Position numbers and translations under genes: made by a program. DNA of 64,000 nt. Source: Mesotaenium endlicherianum. Taxonomy: Eukaryota; Streptophyta; Zygnematophyceae; Zygnematales; Mesotaeniaceae. Numbering within the stretch: the first letter of the stretch is position 1; each line of letters starts with the position of its first letter. The stretch covers positions 312,074 through 376,073 of the forward strand of contig WELA01007307.1 of NCBI GenBank assembly GCA_009602735.1, in the 5' to 3' direction. The notes under the pieces were generated by a model. That model was not told the origin of the DNA. It did no database searches and saw only the letters and a program-made list of their open reading frames with translations. This document shows, in pieces, positions 1-12,210 of this stretch.

Positions 1-49
1 CCTTGTCCTTACCATACAAAGAAGACTGTGATAACTGCTCCGATGCTAC
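1..49 (-). mobile_element. Family A copy A0: primer-binding region and gag start (partial)
   Basis: On the minus strand this matches the start of the internal region of the other family A copies: a degenerate primer-binding site directly after the LTR, then the leader and the first five gag codons (ATG at 15-13). The body of the element lies left of the window. The primer site reads TAGCATCGGAGC where other copies have TGGTATCGGAGC, so this copy probably cannot prime normally. Assignment rests on near-identity to 40504-40552. Confidence 0.85.
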
Positions 50-766
50 TGAAATGAATCGACTTACTAAAAAGGCAATTAACAATTAATGAAGATCTTT
101 ATATCAGCAAGTAATCTTTATGGTATTTTTTGTTGATTGAAGAAACAGCAAAAGACAACACACTAGCAGTGAACAATACTCGTAAGTCAAATGCGAGTAA
201 ACTAGCATCAATAATGCAATCAGTAAACTCACACATAAGCAAGGCTAGGAGACAGTGCATATCAATGGCTTCTCGCCTTGGATTCAGATCTCTCTCAGTA
301 AGCAGTACAAGAGAGTTGGTCTCGTTTCCGAATGCCGAACTCGAGAGTAATCCTAGCATATGTACATGGAATGTGTTTACTGTTCAACGGCAAGTGCGAT
401 GGCACCGCCTACCCGGGAGTTAACCGCGTTGGCAGGATCTCGGTTAACCAAATTCACCGCCATCTCCCATCATCCCGAATCGCCATCCATCCTAAGGATG
501 TTATCTGGCCATTCATCTAGCACACCACACTTAGATGCATATCTAGACAATTCGCTGCTACCGAGTACGGAAGTCAGCTGGCTGTCAAAGCATGTGTCAG
601 CAAGGTGACCTAAGTTGACTTCAACCTGCTGCTCCCGGCTGAGTCATTGAACTGATTATTTAATAAAGTCCAGCAGACTCAATATTAAGTAAAGTTCAGC
701 AGGTTGAACTTATTTAACTTAATATTGAAATGAATATTATATCAACCAATATATTGATTCATTACA
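50..766 (-). repeat. 5' LTR of family A copy A0
   Basis: A 717-bp long terminal repeat in reverse orientation. Read on the minus strand it starts TGTAATGAATCA and ends GATTCATTTCA, the TG...CA limits shared by every family A LTR here. The internal region follows at 49-1, so this is the 5' LTR of an element extending out of the window. The adjoining flank at 767 is the downstream side of the Mn-SOD gene. The second LTR is not in the window, so the target duplication cannot be tested. Confidence 0.9.
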
Positions 767-1882
767 ACTCCCAGCAGTCCTTGAAAATATGGGACGTCAC
801 TTAAGCGCATTGGCGTCAAGTCGTTGCAGGGTTTGTCCTTGACCTTATCTGCAGCCACTCCTATAAGCACAGTTCGTTGAGCCCATGGACATAATTTGAG
901 ACTGCTCCAATTGAAGAATTCATCACTGTTTGATAACAGGTTGGGGTCTTTTTGATGGGGCGTGGCAAGCCTACGCATGAGAAGGCTATTACAGATCGCT
1001 AAAAAGTCTTCTAAGATCCGAACAGGAAATATGTGGGACGAGGATACTGTACTTCATCGTATGCAGCGGTACGAAGGTCTGGAGACTGGTGCACGAGTAT
1101 CCCTTGTATAATCTTCGCAGCTGCCGCACTACGTCCAGCAGCATATCTGCATGCTTTTCTACGACCAATTTCATTGTTACAAGCTCGTATATTGCTCTCA
1201 CCTGCATGGAGTTTCAAGAATCCGTTTGTCTTGTAACTTATATGCACGAAAATGCCTAAGCATGTCCACATTGCATATACTTCCCAACAGCTATGTGTGA
1301 TGATGGCGTAGTTTATAACATACGCAGTAGTTATGTGATAGTAGCCTTGTCTACCACCTCCACATAAGCCCATCTTAATCAGCATCATGGGCTTTTTTTA
1401 GGTGGTATATACTTGTAACATCCAGTACAAGCCTCCAAGCAGTTGATGTAAGTCTTAGTTACCAGTCATTGAGCCAGCAGCATATAGACTTCTAACAAAA
1501 CAAAGATGAGCTCACTGCGTCAAAGGAAAATTAAACTTTACTATCTAAGTTTATCCTCATGATATTCTTACAGACAGTCCCAAGTGGACACAATGTGTGC
1601 ACTATGTGTGCAAATATGGTACATGAGGTATGCTCGGTAACAACAGGGTCCACTCATTCTCACTGCGTATATGTACATGAAGTAGGCTGAGGTGCACCTC
1701 GCCAGGAGTGAATATCACTTTCTGAAACAACTGTGTATTCGACTAAAATAAATAAACCCAGATGACTATCTCAGTCCCCCCTCGCACATTGACTTGTACC
1801 CGGAGAGGAACCCAGGGATAGCCATAACATAGCGAAGCGAAGCCCTTTGCCATACTCCTGTATATTGTACAAAAAATTGCCT
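767..1882. other. Non-coding stretch downstream of Mn-SOD
   Basis: Between the A0 LTR and the last recognisable SOD codon. It would hold the 3' UTR of the minus-strand SOD gene. I see no credible coding region: the open frames here are short and lack recognisable motifs. No repeat with the rest of the window was noticed. Confidence 0.5.
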
Positions 1883-4800
1883 CTATGCAGTGTATGTTGT
1901 GAAAGTGGTTGTGCCCATGTGAGGAGGCCGAGATGCAGGCGGATGCTCTTTGTGCTCTATAACAGAAGGCTCGCCGAGTGCCACTGGAACAGGCTGCTGC
2001 ATGGAGGCATACTTCTCGTAGTTCTTTTCTACCTTGGCCCAGTTCACCACCTTCCACCAGTTCTGGAAGTAGGTCGCTTTTTGGTTCTAGTACGCGTGCT
2101 CCCACACTCTCTGCATGCACTTGCGCCATCCAAAATGACACACCAAGCTGGTAAGACACAAATACGTTGTCATACTCTCATGACACCAGGATTGTGACAT
2201 TGCCTAAAACACCGGAGGTGTCTCTACATGGGTCTCCTTATCACAAGAACAACTCGTGCATAGGATCTCAAGTGCATATGTCGATACTGCGCAGCTCATT
2301 TGCGTATTAGGTCCTTCTCGATTCTGCTAACAACCATGAACATGTCTCAACACTTCCACATATTTCTTGGCACCATTCGACACCCACCACCTGGCTCCCC
2401 AAACAGCATCTCCATCAGAGCTGCAGACTATATCAATTTTGCTTGTTTCATCTCCTACAATCACTTCCGCCATTCTTGCGGTGCATCAGTCCTTCTGAGC
2501 CCCTCCCCCCCCCCCCNGCATCAGTCCTTCTGAGCCCCCCCCCCCCCCCCCTCTCCAAGACACTCACACAGCGGCAGAGTGATACTTTCACTTGCCATCG
2601 CAACCTGAACTTGGGCTGACCACAAGCGATGGCGTTCAAGGTGAACCTTGCATGCGCAGAGATCGTTAACAGCAAGCATGCCCAGTTTGAAAGACAAATG
2701 AAATCCTGCTCTCGAGCGAAAGGACATCCGTTCAGCATAATATAAACCTGCCCATGAAAGACCATAACACTAATTTAAACGCTTTTGGGGAGTCGCTGAT
2801 CCTATGTCTGAGCCCCGCATTCCCTTACCCCAAGCCCATATTAAGCACACGGGCAAATAGCTGGAGCCCCACTGGATCTGGGGACTAAAACGCGAACAAC
2901 GAGAAATGAAGTGGCTGACCTGCCCCATGAAAGGGATGATGGGTTCTCCCCTGGTGTGGGGGACCAGCGCGCTTTTCCCCTTTGCGGCTGCGTTCTTGCT
3001 CAGCACCACGCCCTCCATCAGCGGGTTATCCTGGTTTTGGGTTGATTCTAGGGACAATGCCCCGTCCTGCACGGCAGTCAATCAGTCGAGTGCGTTACCG
3101 CAACAGTGCTGGCGAGGGCAATTAGTTGACTCCACAATTGTAATCCTACCACAATCACCTTGGAGGGAATAAAAGGTTACCAATGGCACGCTTCATATTG
3201 ACTAAAACAGGCACTCTTCATGCATCACTTTTCCAAAACATGTCATTTCACTTACTGTGTCATGTCATCTCACTTACTGCTCATGTCCTGGTATCAATAT
3301 CACAACTGGTACAAAGTTCGCAATTCATTTGTCTGGCATATCCTGGCAGCTTAGCCAAGCAGTCCAAAAGAAGGCTTTTATTGCTTTCAAGTAAAATCAC
3401 ATGCTAAATGAGGAGAAGGACACAACATGCTCTCTTTATTACATGTCAGCTCTTACAATGTTGTCCTTGCAGCAAATACGCATCTTCCACACTCGAAATT
3501 CATGATAAGCTTATAAGTTTGCAATTGGCACGCGAAGCAGCAACATATTGCAAGTACAGGTAAAATCATCCGAGTGTATGACAGGTTTTTGCTGGAGGGG
3601 ACAAATACAACTACGTCAACCAAACTAAAGGGCCTGCAATCAATCACACACCCTCCCACGGCGCGATAAACGAGGCCAAGAACCGCATTCCAATTCTGTC
3701 TTAAACGCGCGCGGTAATGATTGCTTTGTTCCACAAATTACCTTTCAACATCGTACTTCACAACACTGTTGAAATTATTCTTCAATCAAAAGTTGAAAAT
3801 TAGTTTAAAAAGATAAAAAATCCGAGACCAGAGGAGACGTCACATGAATACAGGCATTAAATCGCTAAAACATTCAATTTGCTGCTTCATATCTGCAAAC
3901 TAACGTTCCTAGTTAGAAGTGACTACAGAGGCCAAGTTTACTCACTCAACTCGGACTAAGGACTTGGGCGTGCAGATCTAGCCTTTTAGTATTAAGATTT
4001 GCAAGTAAGAAACTAACATTCAATGTAAATAAAATAGGCAGGCAACACCCAAGAAGCACCTGGCTATGACGACGGCGGAGAACTCGTATTTTGATTTTTT
4101 GAGGAAGGGATGAAGGGAGGGAGTGTTTGTACCTTAGTGACCCCGAGCCACACCCAGCCGGAGCCAAATACACCCGCGCAAGCTTCTGCGTACTTGTGTT
4201 TGAAGTCATCAAACGAGCCAAATGTAGACTCAAGCTTTGACTTCAGCTCGCCTTGGGGAGCCGCCGTCCTGCTGCCGCCTGGCTTTTGCATCAAGTACCA
4301 GAACAACGAGTGGTTGTAATGCCCCCCTCCTGCATGAGCTCATTCAAGGAACAGGTGAGACGTTGAACCCCACTCACTATGCACTTCTTTTGGGGCCCCG
4401 GCACAATTCTTGGCCACCTGTCCCACTTCATACCATACTATCTGCATTCTCACTGTCCTTCAATAACTCCTCGTTCTTGCCTCGTGGTGTCAAAGTGCAC
4501 AATTCCAAACTAAGCGCATCGGCTTATGCCTGAAGGTTGACCTGTGGCACGCTTCCAAGCTATTGTCAAAAGTCATGGCGAGTCAAAGTGACTAATTTCA
4601 TAGATATTAACAAAGGCACAATCTTAAGCAGCAAATTAACCTCCTCAAAACTACACAACATAGCACTGCAAATTAGCCCCTCAATAAATTAGTCTCAATT
4701 TTTTTGCATATTAGTCTAGGAGTTGATATGTAATTCTTTCTAAGTTGATGCACGGTACATATACAGGCACTCAACATGTGCTCTTTATGCAGCTGAGCCA

Positions 4801-4956
4801 CAGTAAAGTGCATGCGAAGTGTTCAACTTGCTGATGTAAGAGAGACCAATAAGCGCCTGCGAGCTGGGGAATTACTGATGCTGCCGACATGCCGGGCGCT
4901 CTGGCCATCATCACAATTGCACTAGGATGCCCATGCAGCTAGTAGCCCAAGGAAAC

Positions 4957-5003
4957 GAGCACACATAAATGGGCACATATAAATGAGCACACATAAATGG
5001 GCA
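4957..5003. repeat. 28-bp period imperfect tandem repeat in an SOD intron
   Basis: The segment GAGCACACATAAATGGGCA occurs at 4957-4975 and again at 4985-5003, with a related ACATATAAAT unit between. It lies in intron 3 of the SOD gene. Simple local duplication; no function implied. Confidence 0.8.
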
Positions 5004-5770
5004 TCACGCGATTACAAGGGACACTTGAAGTGACAAGAAGAAGCATACCATTATTGAGGACAGATTGCCCTGCCTTGATTGCACCCTTTTGAAGCTCATG
5101 CAACCCCTTCTCCCGCAACTCCCCATGCTCCTGCTCCCAAAACAGCAGCATGATGCGTATTACATGTTAGTAAAGTGCTTTTTCCTCACAAAAGACCCAG
5201 TCGACTTATATTGCCCAATTGTCACGAGCAATGCACGTGATACGAACAAGGCCCAGCATACACTACCAACCAGACAGCAGAGACTTGCATGTGCACCTCA
5301 GGAAGTGGCATACTCCTTGTTTTGTACATTTCCTTGTTCTATTCCCTCTTCTCCAGGTCATACCCATGTGTAGGAAACAGGCACAGCGAGAAAGCTGACT
5401 TGGAGGCAAATTTTAGACTGAACCGAAGATATTGGTAAGTGATGTGTCTCGTCCTTGGTTCTTATGGCTACGGGCCGTGACTTTTTGACTGCTCCATGCA
5501 ATAGCACCTGGAGCAATTTCAACTACAATTCCCACACTGAGGTAATACGTGATTAGGTAATTACGGCGGCCCAACATTCTAATCAAGCAAATGCAGGTGT
5601 GCTAGCGAATATGGCGTGCACAAATACCTGTAGGGCCTTATTGAGACCAGTGACGTATGCCTTAAGATGACTGGTGTGATGGACCAGCATGGTCTTCTCA
5701 TCAATGACGGGCTCCAGGGCATCATATGCATAAGAAAGGTCTAGCAGCTTGAACTCAAGGGCAGCTGCAT

Positions 5771-6114
5771 ACAAGCACGGGATAAGAGGTCAACAGTGCA
5801 TGTAGACATGGCATCAAAGTGCCCACACTGCACGATATACAATACATTAAGTTAGCAAAGTGTTCAGGTTGACTTCAAAGACATCATGCGACACACCCTG
5901 CATGACCTGAAAAGAAGTTGTGAAGCAGCATGCATATGACCATCTTCAACACGTACCGTCTACTTTTTTTCTTCTACGCTTTGGCCTCAACTTTAGATTC
6001 CATGAGGTCCTATAGAAGGAATATGGTTCTCCTGTAACAACGTGCGTTCAGCATGCTGACGTAAATTAGCAACAACATGGCAGATACATTTCTCGCAATG
6101 AATCACATGCCCAC
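5771..6114 (-). other. SOD intron 1
   Basis: Spacer between the exon 1 donor (GT at 6114-6113) and the exon 2 acceptor (AG at 5766-5765). No coding sequence seen. The intron phase (1) agrees on both sides, which is the main support for joining the presequence exon to the catalytic exons. Confidence 0.75.
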
Positions 6115-6170
6115 CTTGCCCACTGCTTAGACCTCTCCCCTGTTGAACGACTGTGACGAGCCATGGAGTC

Positions 6171-6900
6171 TGTAATGAATCAATATATTAGTGGATATAA
6201 TATTCATTTAAATATAATAGTTAATTAAGTTCAGCCTGCTGAACTTTACTTAGTAGTCAGTCTGCTGGACTTTACATAATTATCAGTTGAATGACTCAGC
6301 CTGAAGCAGCAGGCTGAAGTCCATATAAGTCAGCTTGCTGACCCATTCTTTGACAGCCAGCTGACTTCCGTACTCAGTAGCAGCGAACTGCCTTGACTTA
6401 CACCTAAGTACGGTATGCTAGATGAATGGCCAGATGACATCCCTATGATGGATGGCTATTCGGGATGATGGGAGATGGCGGTGGATTTGGTTAACCGAGG
6501 TCCTACCAACGTGGTTAACTCCCGGGTAGGCGGTGCCATCGCACTGACCGTTGAACAGTACACTCATTCCATGTACATATGCTAGGCATTGCTCTCCAGT
6601 TCGGCATTCGGAAACGAGGCCAACTCTTCTGTACAGCTGATAGAGAGAGATCTGAATCCAAGGCGAGAAGCCATTGATACGCACTGTCTTCTAACCTTGC
6701 TTATGTATGAGTTTACTGATTTGCATTATTGATGCTAGTTTACTCGCATTTGACTTACGAGTATTATTCACTGCTAGTGTATTGTCCTTTGCCGTTGAAC
6801 CAGTTAACGGAAATCGCCATAAAGATTACCTGTTGATATAAAGATCTTTATTAATTGTTAATCGCCTATTTGGCAAGTCGATTGATTTCAGTGGTATCGG
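6171..6900 (+). repeat. 5' LTR of A1
   Basis: 730 bp, TGTAATGAATCA to GATTGATTTCA. It holds a TATA-like GATATAAAG about 65 bp from the 3' end and a series of short CAGC/GCTG inverted repeats in the first half. The left target duplication is GAGTC at 6166-6170. Confidence 0.93.
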
Positions 6901-6901
6901 A

Positions 6902-6915
6902 GCAGTTATCACAGT
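6902..6915 (+). other. Primer-binding site, initiator Met tRNA
   Basis: TGGTATCGGAGCAG begins one base after the LTR. It matches TGGTATCAGAGC, the sequence complementary to the 3' end of plant initiator methionine tRNA, except A to G at position 8, which would give a G-U pair. The same sequence is seen in A3 (49030), A4 (40505) and A6 (63684). Confidence 0.85.
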
Positions 6916-6924
6916 CTTCTTTGT

Positions 6925-8423
6925 ATGGTAAGGACAAGGTCTCAAACTAGCAACTCCCGAGACATGGAGAACCAGGATAACAAGAATGTCGAAACCCAGG
7001 CGGAAAGCCATGTAGCGGGAACCCGTACCTATGCTGAAGCAGTAGCAGATACTGCAGCTAGGGAGGCTGCAAATGAGGCAGCTGCTATTGCCGCAGTTGC
7101 AGCTCAGCAAGCTGAGGAGGAGAGAGCCAGGCTAGAAGCTGAACAAGTAGCAAAGGCCGCTGAAGATACAAAAAGGAGGGAAAGACAGCCAGCTGACGAG
7201 CGCACTGTCGAGGAACTCATGGCATCAAGGGCCAATGTTCTGGACCCACCTCCTGCTGGACAACTCAATGTATCCCTATGTAAGGTCATAGGTTTATGAA
7301 GTGCATTTTTGAGTATCATGAAAGTATGTTTTGATTGTATAGTAGTGTAGAGTGCATTTTTGTGGTCATTTTGATATAAAGTTCANTCAATGCTGCTGCT
7401 GCATTTGCTAATCTACCACCCCAAAGTGTAGACTTGGGAGCATTGTTCGTTCAGATGCAGTCGCAAATGGCGACCATGTATCAGTCCCAGCAGGAGGACA
7501 AAAGAATCATAATGTCCCTACTGCGGGACAGAGACCAACAGGGGTCTCACACCACTAGTGGTGGTGGCCGAGGGCCTAATAAGCCCAAGCCGAAACCTCC
7601 CCAGGACTATGATCCTGAGGGAAACAGAAAATATTACCTGATCAAGTTTCTCGCGGATGTTGAGCAGTGGCTGGAGAACTACCCAGAACTGCAAGATTAC
7701 GAGAAGGTCAGGCACACCGGTGCGCTACTGAAAGGCAGTGCCGCAGACTGGTGGCTTTACTGGAAGGAAGAGCGTAAGGCTCGGCAACTCGGTGACCCTA
7801 CGTGGGTAGAGTTTGTCGAGAAGTTGCATGAGAAGTTTGATGTCATCAACCAGCAGGAGAAAGCTATCTATGCGATGATCTCCCTGACACTGAAGCAGAC
7901 CACTTCAGTTGCTGAGTTTGCTCAAAAGTTCCAAGAGAACATGATGAAGCAGCCTGATTTGCCAGAACGGTATAGGATAGCATACTTCAGGTATGGCTTG
8001 AAATCCGAGGTCTCTGGTCATTTTGCTGAGAAAAAGTATGAGAAACTGGCTGACTTGATCCAGGATGCTGACGCCTGGGATCAGCAGCAGTTCAATCACA
8101 AGCGCCAGAGTAACGCTTTGGTGTCTAAGATTGTCAAAAAGCCCCACGGTTCCTACAATGCAGTTGAAGGAGACCAGGCTGAGGATAATCAGGGTGATGA
8201 ATATGAGTATGAGTACAATGCTATTCAGTCTAGAGGTAGAGGTGGTCCCTCTCGAGGTGGCTATGGAAGGGGTGGTGGTAGGACTAAGCCGAGACCAGCC
8301 TCAGCAAAATCTACTTGCTACCATTGTCAGCAGAAAGGCCACTACAGAGAACAGTGTCCGGTCAAGCACCTGCCTAAGGTCGAGAGAAAAGACCAGCCTT
8401 TAAAAGACAGCAACAGTCAGTAA
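6925..8423 (+). pseudogene. gag of A1, interrupted by an LTR fragment and gap
   Basis: Capsid/nucleocapsid polyprotein. It starts [13 protein letters not shown] at 6925 and is followed by an Ala/Glu-rich coiled-coil-like segment. The frame is broken at 7279-7386 by a family B LTR fragment and one n; about 95 bp of gag present in A4 (40886-40980) is missing. From 7387 the frame is intact: retrotransposon gag core ([12 protein letters not shown]), an Arg/Gly-rich stretch, one CCHC zinc knuckle ([14 protein letters not shown]) and the stop at 8421-8423. The downstream part is almost identical to A4. No complete Gag can be made from the sequence as shown. Confidence 0.9.
7279..7385 (+). repeat. 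Family B LTR fragment inside A1 gag
   Basis: The 107 bp starting TGTAAGGTCATAGG is nearly identical to the first 107 bp of the family B LTR at 61396. It begins exactly at the LTR terminus, as a true insertion would, and ends at an n (7386) after which gag resumes. The missing remainder suggests a solo LTR or whole B element collapsed at an assembly gap. Confidence 0.85.
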
Positions 8424-8440
8424 TCCAGTCTACTGACTGT
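8399..8440 (+). promoter_or_regulatory. Programmed -1 ribosomal frameshift signal, gag-pol (A1)
   Basis: Slippery heptamer TTTAAAA (8399-8405), phased T TTA AAA in the gag frame; 7-nt spacer (8406-8412); 10-bp perfect stem ACAGTCAGTA/TACTGACTGT (8413-8422, 8431-8440) with an 8-nt loop. The gag stop TAA overlaps the stem. A -1 slip enters the open pol frame directly. The same arrangement is in A4 and A2. Confidence 0.8.
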
Positions 8441-11400
8441 GAGGATGCTAGAGATAGTGAGTCGTCACTAGCTGCCCTCGTAGCAGGTATTATGGGTCCT
8501 GCTGAACTGGATTCACTATGCATGCCTGACAAACAGATAAAGGAGACCATCAGCAATATAGACGTCCAGAGAGTGCACACTCTGGATGCTCTTGTTCCAC
8601 CTGATGTCCAACATTTCTTTGCTACGTCAGGAGAACAATGCGAAAGTCAGGAAAAGACAGTCCCCCCTATCCTACTGCATTGCATGATTGCAGGTAGGAA
8701 GGTGAGGGCATTTGTTGACGGAGGGGCGTCACATACTTTTATCCACAAGGACTTAGTTAAGCGGCTAAGGCTGCCTACTGTCACCCAAGGGAATAGAAAA
8801 ATATTCCTTGGAGATGCCTCAAGTATCCCGGGAGGAGTTATAACCAAGCCTATTGAGGTCCAGTTAGGTTCTGGCATTGCAGTTCTAACTGAAACGCTTA
8901 CATTTGAGGTACTCAACACTGGCTTTTATGATCTCGTGCTAGGCAGGTCCTGGCTTAATAGACATCAAGCTGAAGTGTGTTGGAGCAGAGGTACAGTTAA
9001 AGTGAGAGGAGCCAGTGATGGGCAGACTGACTTGGCACCCACCAGTGCTCTTCCTCTTGTCCTGTGTGGATGGCAAATGAAGGAAAAGAAGAGGCTTCCA
9101 GAAGGATGCAAGTTGCTGAATGCAATGGAGTTCGTCAAAAGCTGGAACCAGAAGGAAGACAGAATGTTCTGTCTGCTGCTAAGAGAGGTACCTCCTCAAC
9201 CTGAAGAAGTGGTTGAGAAAAAGGTACACCCTCCGGAGCACCCTACTGCTGCAAACATTGTTGCTCAGTACACGGATGTGTTTAATATGCCTCCAGGACT
9301 ACCCCCTAAGCGGGAAGTAGATCATAGGATTGATTTATTACCTGGTAGCCAGCCACCCTGGCAACGCACGTATGGCTTGTCTTATTTGGAGAGTGAGGAG
9401 TTGAAAACACAGATTGCAGAGCTGGAGGAAAATGGTTACATTTCTCCCAGTAAATCACCGTACGGCGCACCTATCCTATTTGTTAAGAAAAAGGATGGCA
9501 GTATGCGGATGTGTGTGGATTACAGAGCCCTGAACAGAATTACAGTAAAGAACAAGTATGCTTTACCCAGAATCGAGGACTTGCTTGATACCCTGTCTGG
9601 TGCTAAGGTGTTCAGTAAGATAGATCTCAAGAGTGGTTATCATCAAATCAGAATTGCTGAGGGGGATGAACACAAGACTGCCTTCCGCACACGTTATGGA
9701 CACTATGAGTTCAACGTGATGCCATTTGGACTGACTAATGCTCCTGCTACCTTCATGGGTGCTATGAATGACATTTTCAGACCTTATTTGGATAAGTTTG
9801 TGCAAGTTTTCCTGGATGATATTTTAATTTTCTCTAAAGATGAAGCTCAGCACACTGAACACTTAAAGACAGTCCTGGACACTCTGCGGAAAAATCACTT
9901 ATATGCTAAAATGAGCAAGTGTGATTTCTTTAAGGAAAGTATTGAATTCTTAGGCCACGTTGTCAGTAAAGAGGGCATCAGTGTGGATCCTAAGAAAGTC
10001 CAGACCATAAGGGACTGGCCAGTACCACAGTCTGTCTCTGAAGTTAGATCCTTCCTCGGGTTGGCTAACTACTATAGGAGATTTATTGAGAATTATTCCA
10101 CAAAGGCCAGTAAACTGACTGACCTTACTAAGAAAGACATCGGGTATGTGTGGGGGGAAGAGCAGCAGGCTGCCTTCCAGACCCTTAAAGATGCCCTTTG
10201 TTCTGCCCCAGTGCTAGCCGTGTATGACCCCAACAAACCGGTGCAGGTGGTTACTGATGCCTCTGACTTTGCCATGGGTGCTATTTTGTTGCAGCCTGCT
10301 GACAAAACCACAAAGGATGGTAAGGTACGGCAGGAGTGGCATCCTGTGTTATATGAGTCTATGAAATTTAATCCACCGGAAATTAATTACTCAGTGCATG
10401 ATAAAGAGTTGCTAGCTATCATTCATGTACTCAAACAGTGGAGAGCATACTTAAATGGTAAGGCTTTTGAGGTGATTACAGATCATCTAGCTCTAACCCA
10501 CTTTCAGAAGAAGTCCAAGCTGTCGAAGAGGGAGAACCGCTAGAGCCAGATGCTGGAGCAGTTCCAAGTCCAGATCGACTACAAACCATGGAAGTTGAAT
10601 CATGCTGATGCACTCTCTAGAAGACCTGACTTGCAAGAAAGGAACTTTAGTCAGCATGCTGTAGATAAAGTCCTGTGTGCACTCACTTCACTAAATGTGA
10701 AAAAGTCCTTTCTTGATCAACTTAGGAAAGCCTACCTTTCTGACCCAACATTTGAGCCCAGCCCCACTACTGGTGTGTGTCGTGCTAGTGCACTCGGGTA
10801 TAAGCTCAAGGGGGGGGTCTGGGTGTCTGAAACCACTTCAGGCAGGCTGAAGCTGGTCATTCCTAATATCTTGGAAATAAGGTCTCTCTTACTGAGTCAA
10901 GCTCATGACAGTCTCCTGGGTGGACATTTGGGGCANNNNNNNNNNNNNNNNNAGCAAAACATTATCATTNTCATTGGGAGGGATTACCCCGGGAGGTCTT
11001 GAAATATGTCAAGTCCTGTGACCAGTGTCAGAGAAATAAGTCTCGGCACTCACCACCCGGAGGTCACTTGCAACCACTACCCATCCCAGTTGGACGCAGG
11101 GAAACTATATCCTTGGACTGGGTGGTCACACTGCCACTAACTGCTAATGGGCATGATTCGATACTGGTAGTCGTGGATAAACTGACAAAAATGGTCATAT
11201 TCATCCCCACAACTGTCAAAGTGACTGCACTCGAAACAGCGAGACAGTTTTACAACCATGTCGTCTGCCAACATGGGCTACCTTCTAATATCATCTCAGA
11301 CAGAGACTCAAAATTCACCTCTAAGTTCTGGAGAGCTTTAATGGGGTTAATGGGAGTCAAACAGCTGCTCAGCACAGCAAACCACCCTCAGACTGATGGG

Positions 11401-12210
11401 CAGACTGAAAGAACTAACCGAGTTCTGCAGGAGGTGCTGCGAGCATATATTAACCAAAAAAAAGATAATTGGGATGACCTGTTGCCTCAAATTCTATTTG
11501 CGGTCAACAGTGCGGTGCACGCGTCAACGGGCAAAACTCCTTTTGAACTCAGCCTGGGTAGAGTCCCTAAGTCTCCTCTAGATGTGCTAGGGGAATCTTT
11601 AACTCACCCTGAAGGGATTGACAACCCGGTCTCCCTCCAGTTAACTCAGGAGTTTGCTGACACCCTGTCAGAAGTCCAACGAAACTTGCACACGGCCCAA
11701 GAAAACCAACAAAAATACGCTAATCAACACCGTCGGGAACTGACATTTTCCAAGGGGGATTTAGTCAAACTGCATTCTCAGCACCTGTACCTCCCTGGTG
11801 TGGTCAACAAAAAGCTTGGCCCTGTCTGGGTCGGTCCATATTCGGTGGTACGTCGTATCGGTCAGAATGCTTACAAACTGAACATGTCAGCTGAATACAA
11901 GGGTCACCCGGTCTTTATTGTCTCCTTCCTGGAACCCTACATCAAAGGTGATACACTGTTCACAGGTTGGTTACCTGTCCAACCGGGACCGGTCCCCGCT
12001 GTTTGGGAGGGCGACCCTGAGGAATATGAGGTCGATGAGATTTTAGACGCTCGCTCGGTCCGTCGATCGTCTAAATATGTCATGAAATACCTCATTCGAT
12101 GGAAGGGTTACGATGCCTCTGGGGACACTTGGGAGTTTAAGGACCATTTGACCAATGCCAAAGGGGCGTTGACACGGTTCCACCTTCGGGCCGCTGGAGT
12201 CCCTCCATAA
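8402..12210 (+). pseudogene. pol of A1: PR-RT-RNaseH-IN-chromodomain, one nonsense and a gap
   Basis: Polyprotein in the -1 frame relative to gag. It contains aspartic protease (DGGASHTFI), reverse transcriptase (FLDDIL), RNase H ([10 protein letters not shown]), the integrase HHCC and D,D35E core, and a C-terminal chromodomain ([12 protein letters not shown], then [15 protein letters not shown]). TAG at 10541-10543 replaces the Trp codon TGG of A4, near the end of RNase H. A run of 17 n (10936-10952) and one n (10970) fall in the integrase zinc finger. The rest is open to 12210. Nearly identical to A4 pol, so the damage is recent or partly an assembly matter. Confidence 0.92.
10936..10970. 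other. Assembly gap in A1 integrase
   Basis: Seventeen n at 10936-10952 and a single n at 10970. The n at 10970 is flanked by TCATT on both sides, whereas A4 has a single copy, so it looks like an unmerged overlap. Confidence 0.9.

Larger units (their letters stand above)
1883..6170 (-). pseudogene. Mn superoxide dismutase, exons 1b-6 (disrupted)
   Basis: Fe/Mn-type superoxide dismutase, which converts superoxide to peroxide and oxygen; the presequence in exon 1 suggests mitochondria. Exons on the minus strand, all with GT-AG junctions in matching phase: 6170-6115 (end of exon 1), 5764-5628, 5130-5049, 4329-4133, 3066-2920, and 2110 downward. Exon 2 has the N-terminal helix pair with the HH ligand segment. 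Exon 4 begins GGGHYNHSLFW (second His ligand; Gly as in Mn enzymes). Exon 5 has QNQDNPL, the Gln position typical of Mn-SOD, plus an unusual insert of about 20 residues before PIIPFMG. Exon 6 reads RVWEHAY then a TAG at 2089-2087. The usual Asp before VWEH is Arg. Open sequence continues after the stop with YFQNWWKVVNW, a normal SOD C-terminus, to a stop at 1883. Exon 1 is split by copy A1. Either a recent pseudogene or, for the exon 6 lesions, partly assembly error. Confidence 0.85.

Noticed and set aside
2498-2552. Poly-C tracts as a regulatory element
   Set aside because: The two C runs flank a single n and repeat the same preceding bases, so they look like an assembly overlap at a homopolymer.
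8423-8450. Pseudoknot between the frameshift loop (ATCC) and downstream GGAT
   Set aside because: The connecting loop would be only 2 nt across a 10-bp stem, which is sterically unlikely; a simple stem-loop suffices.
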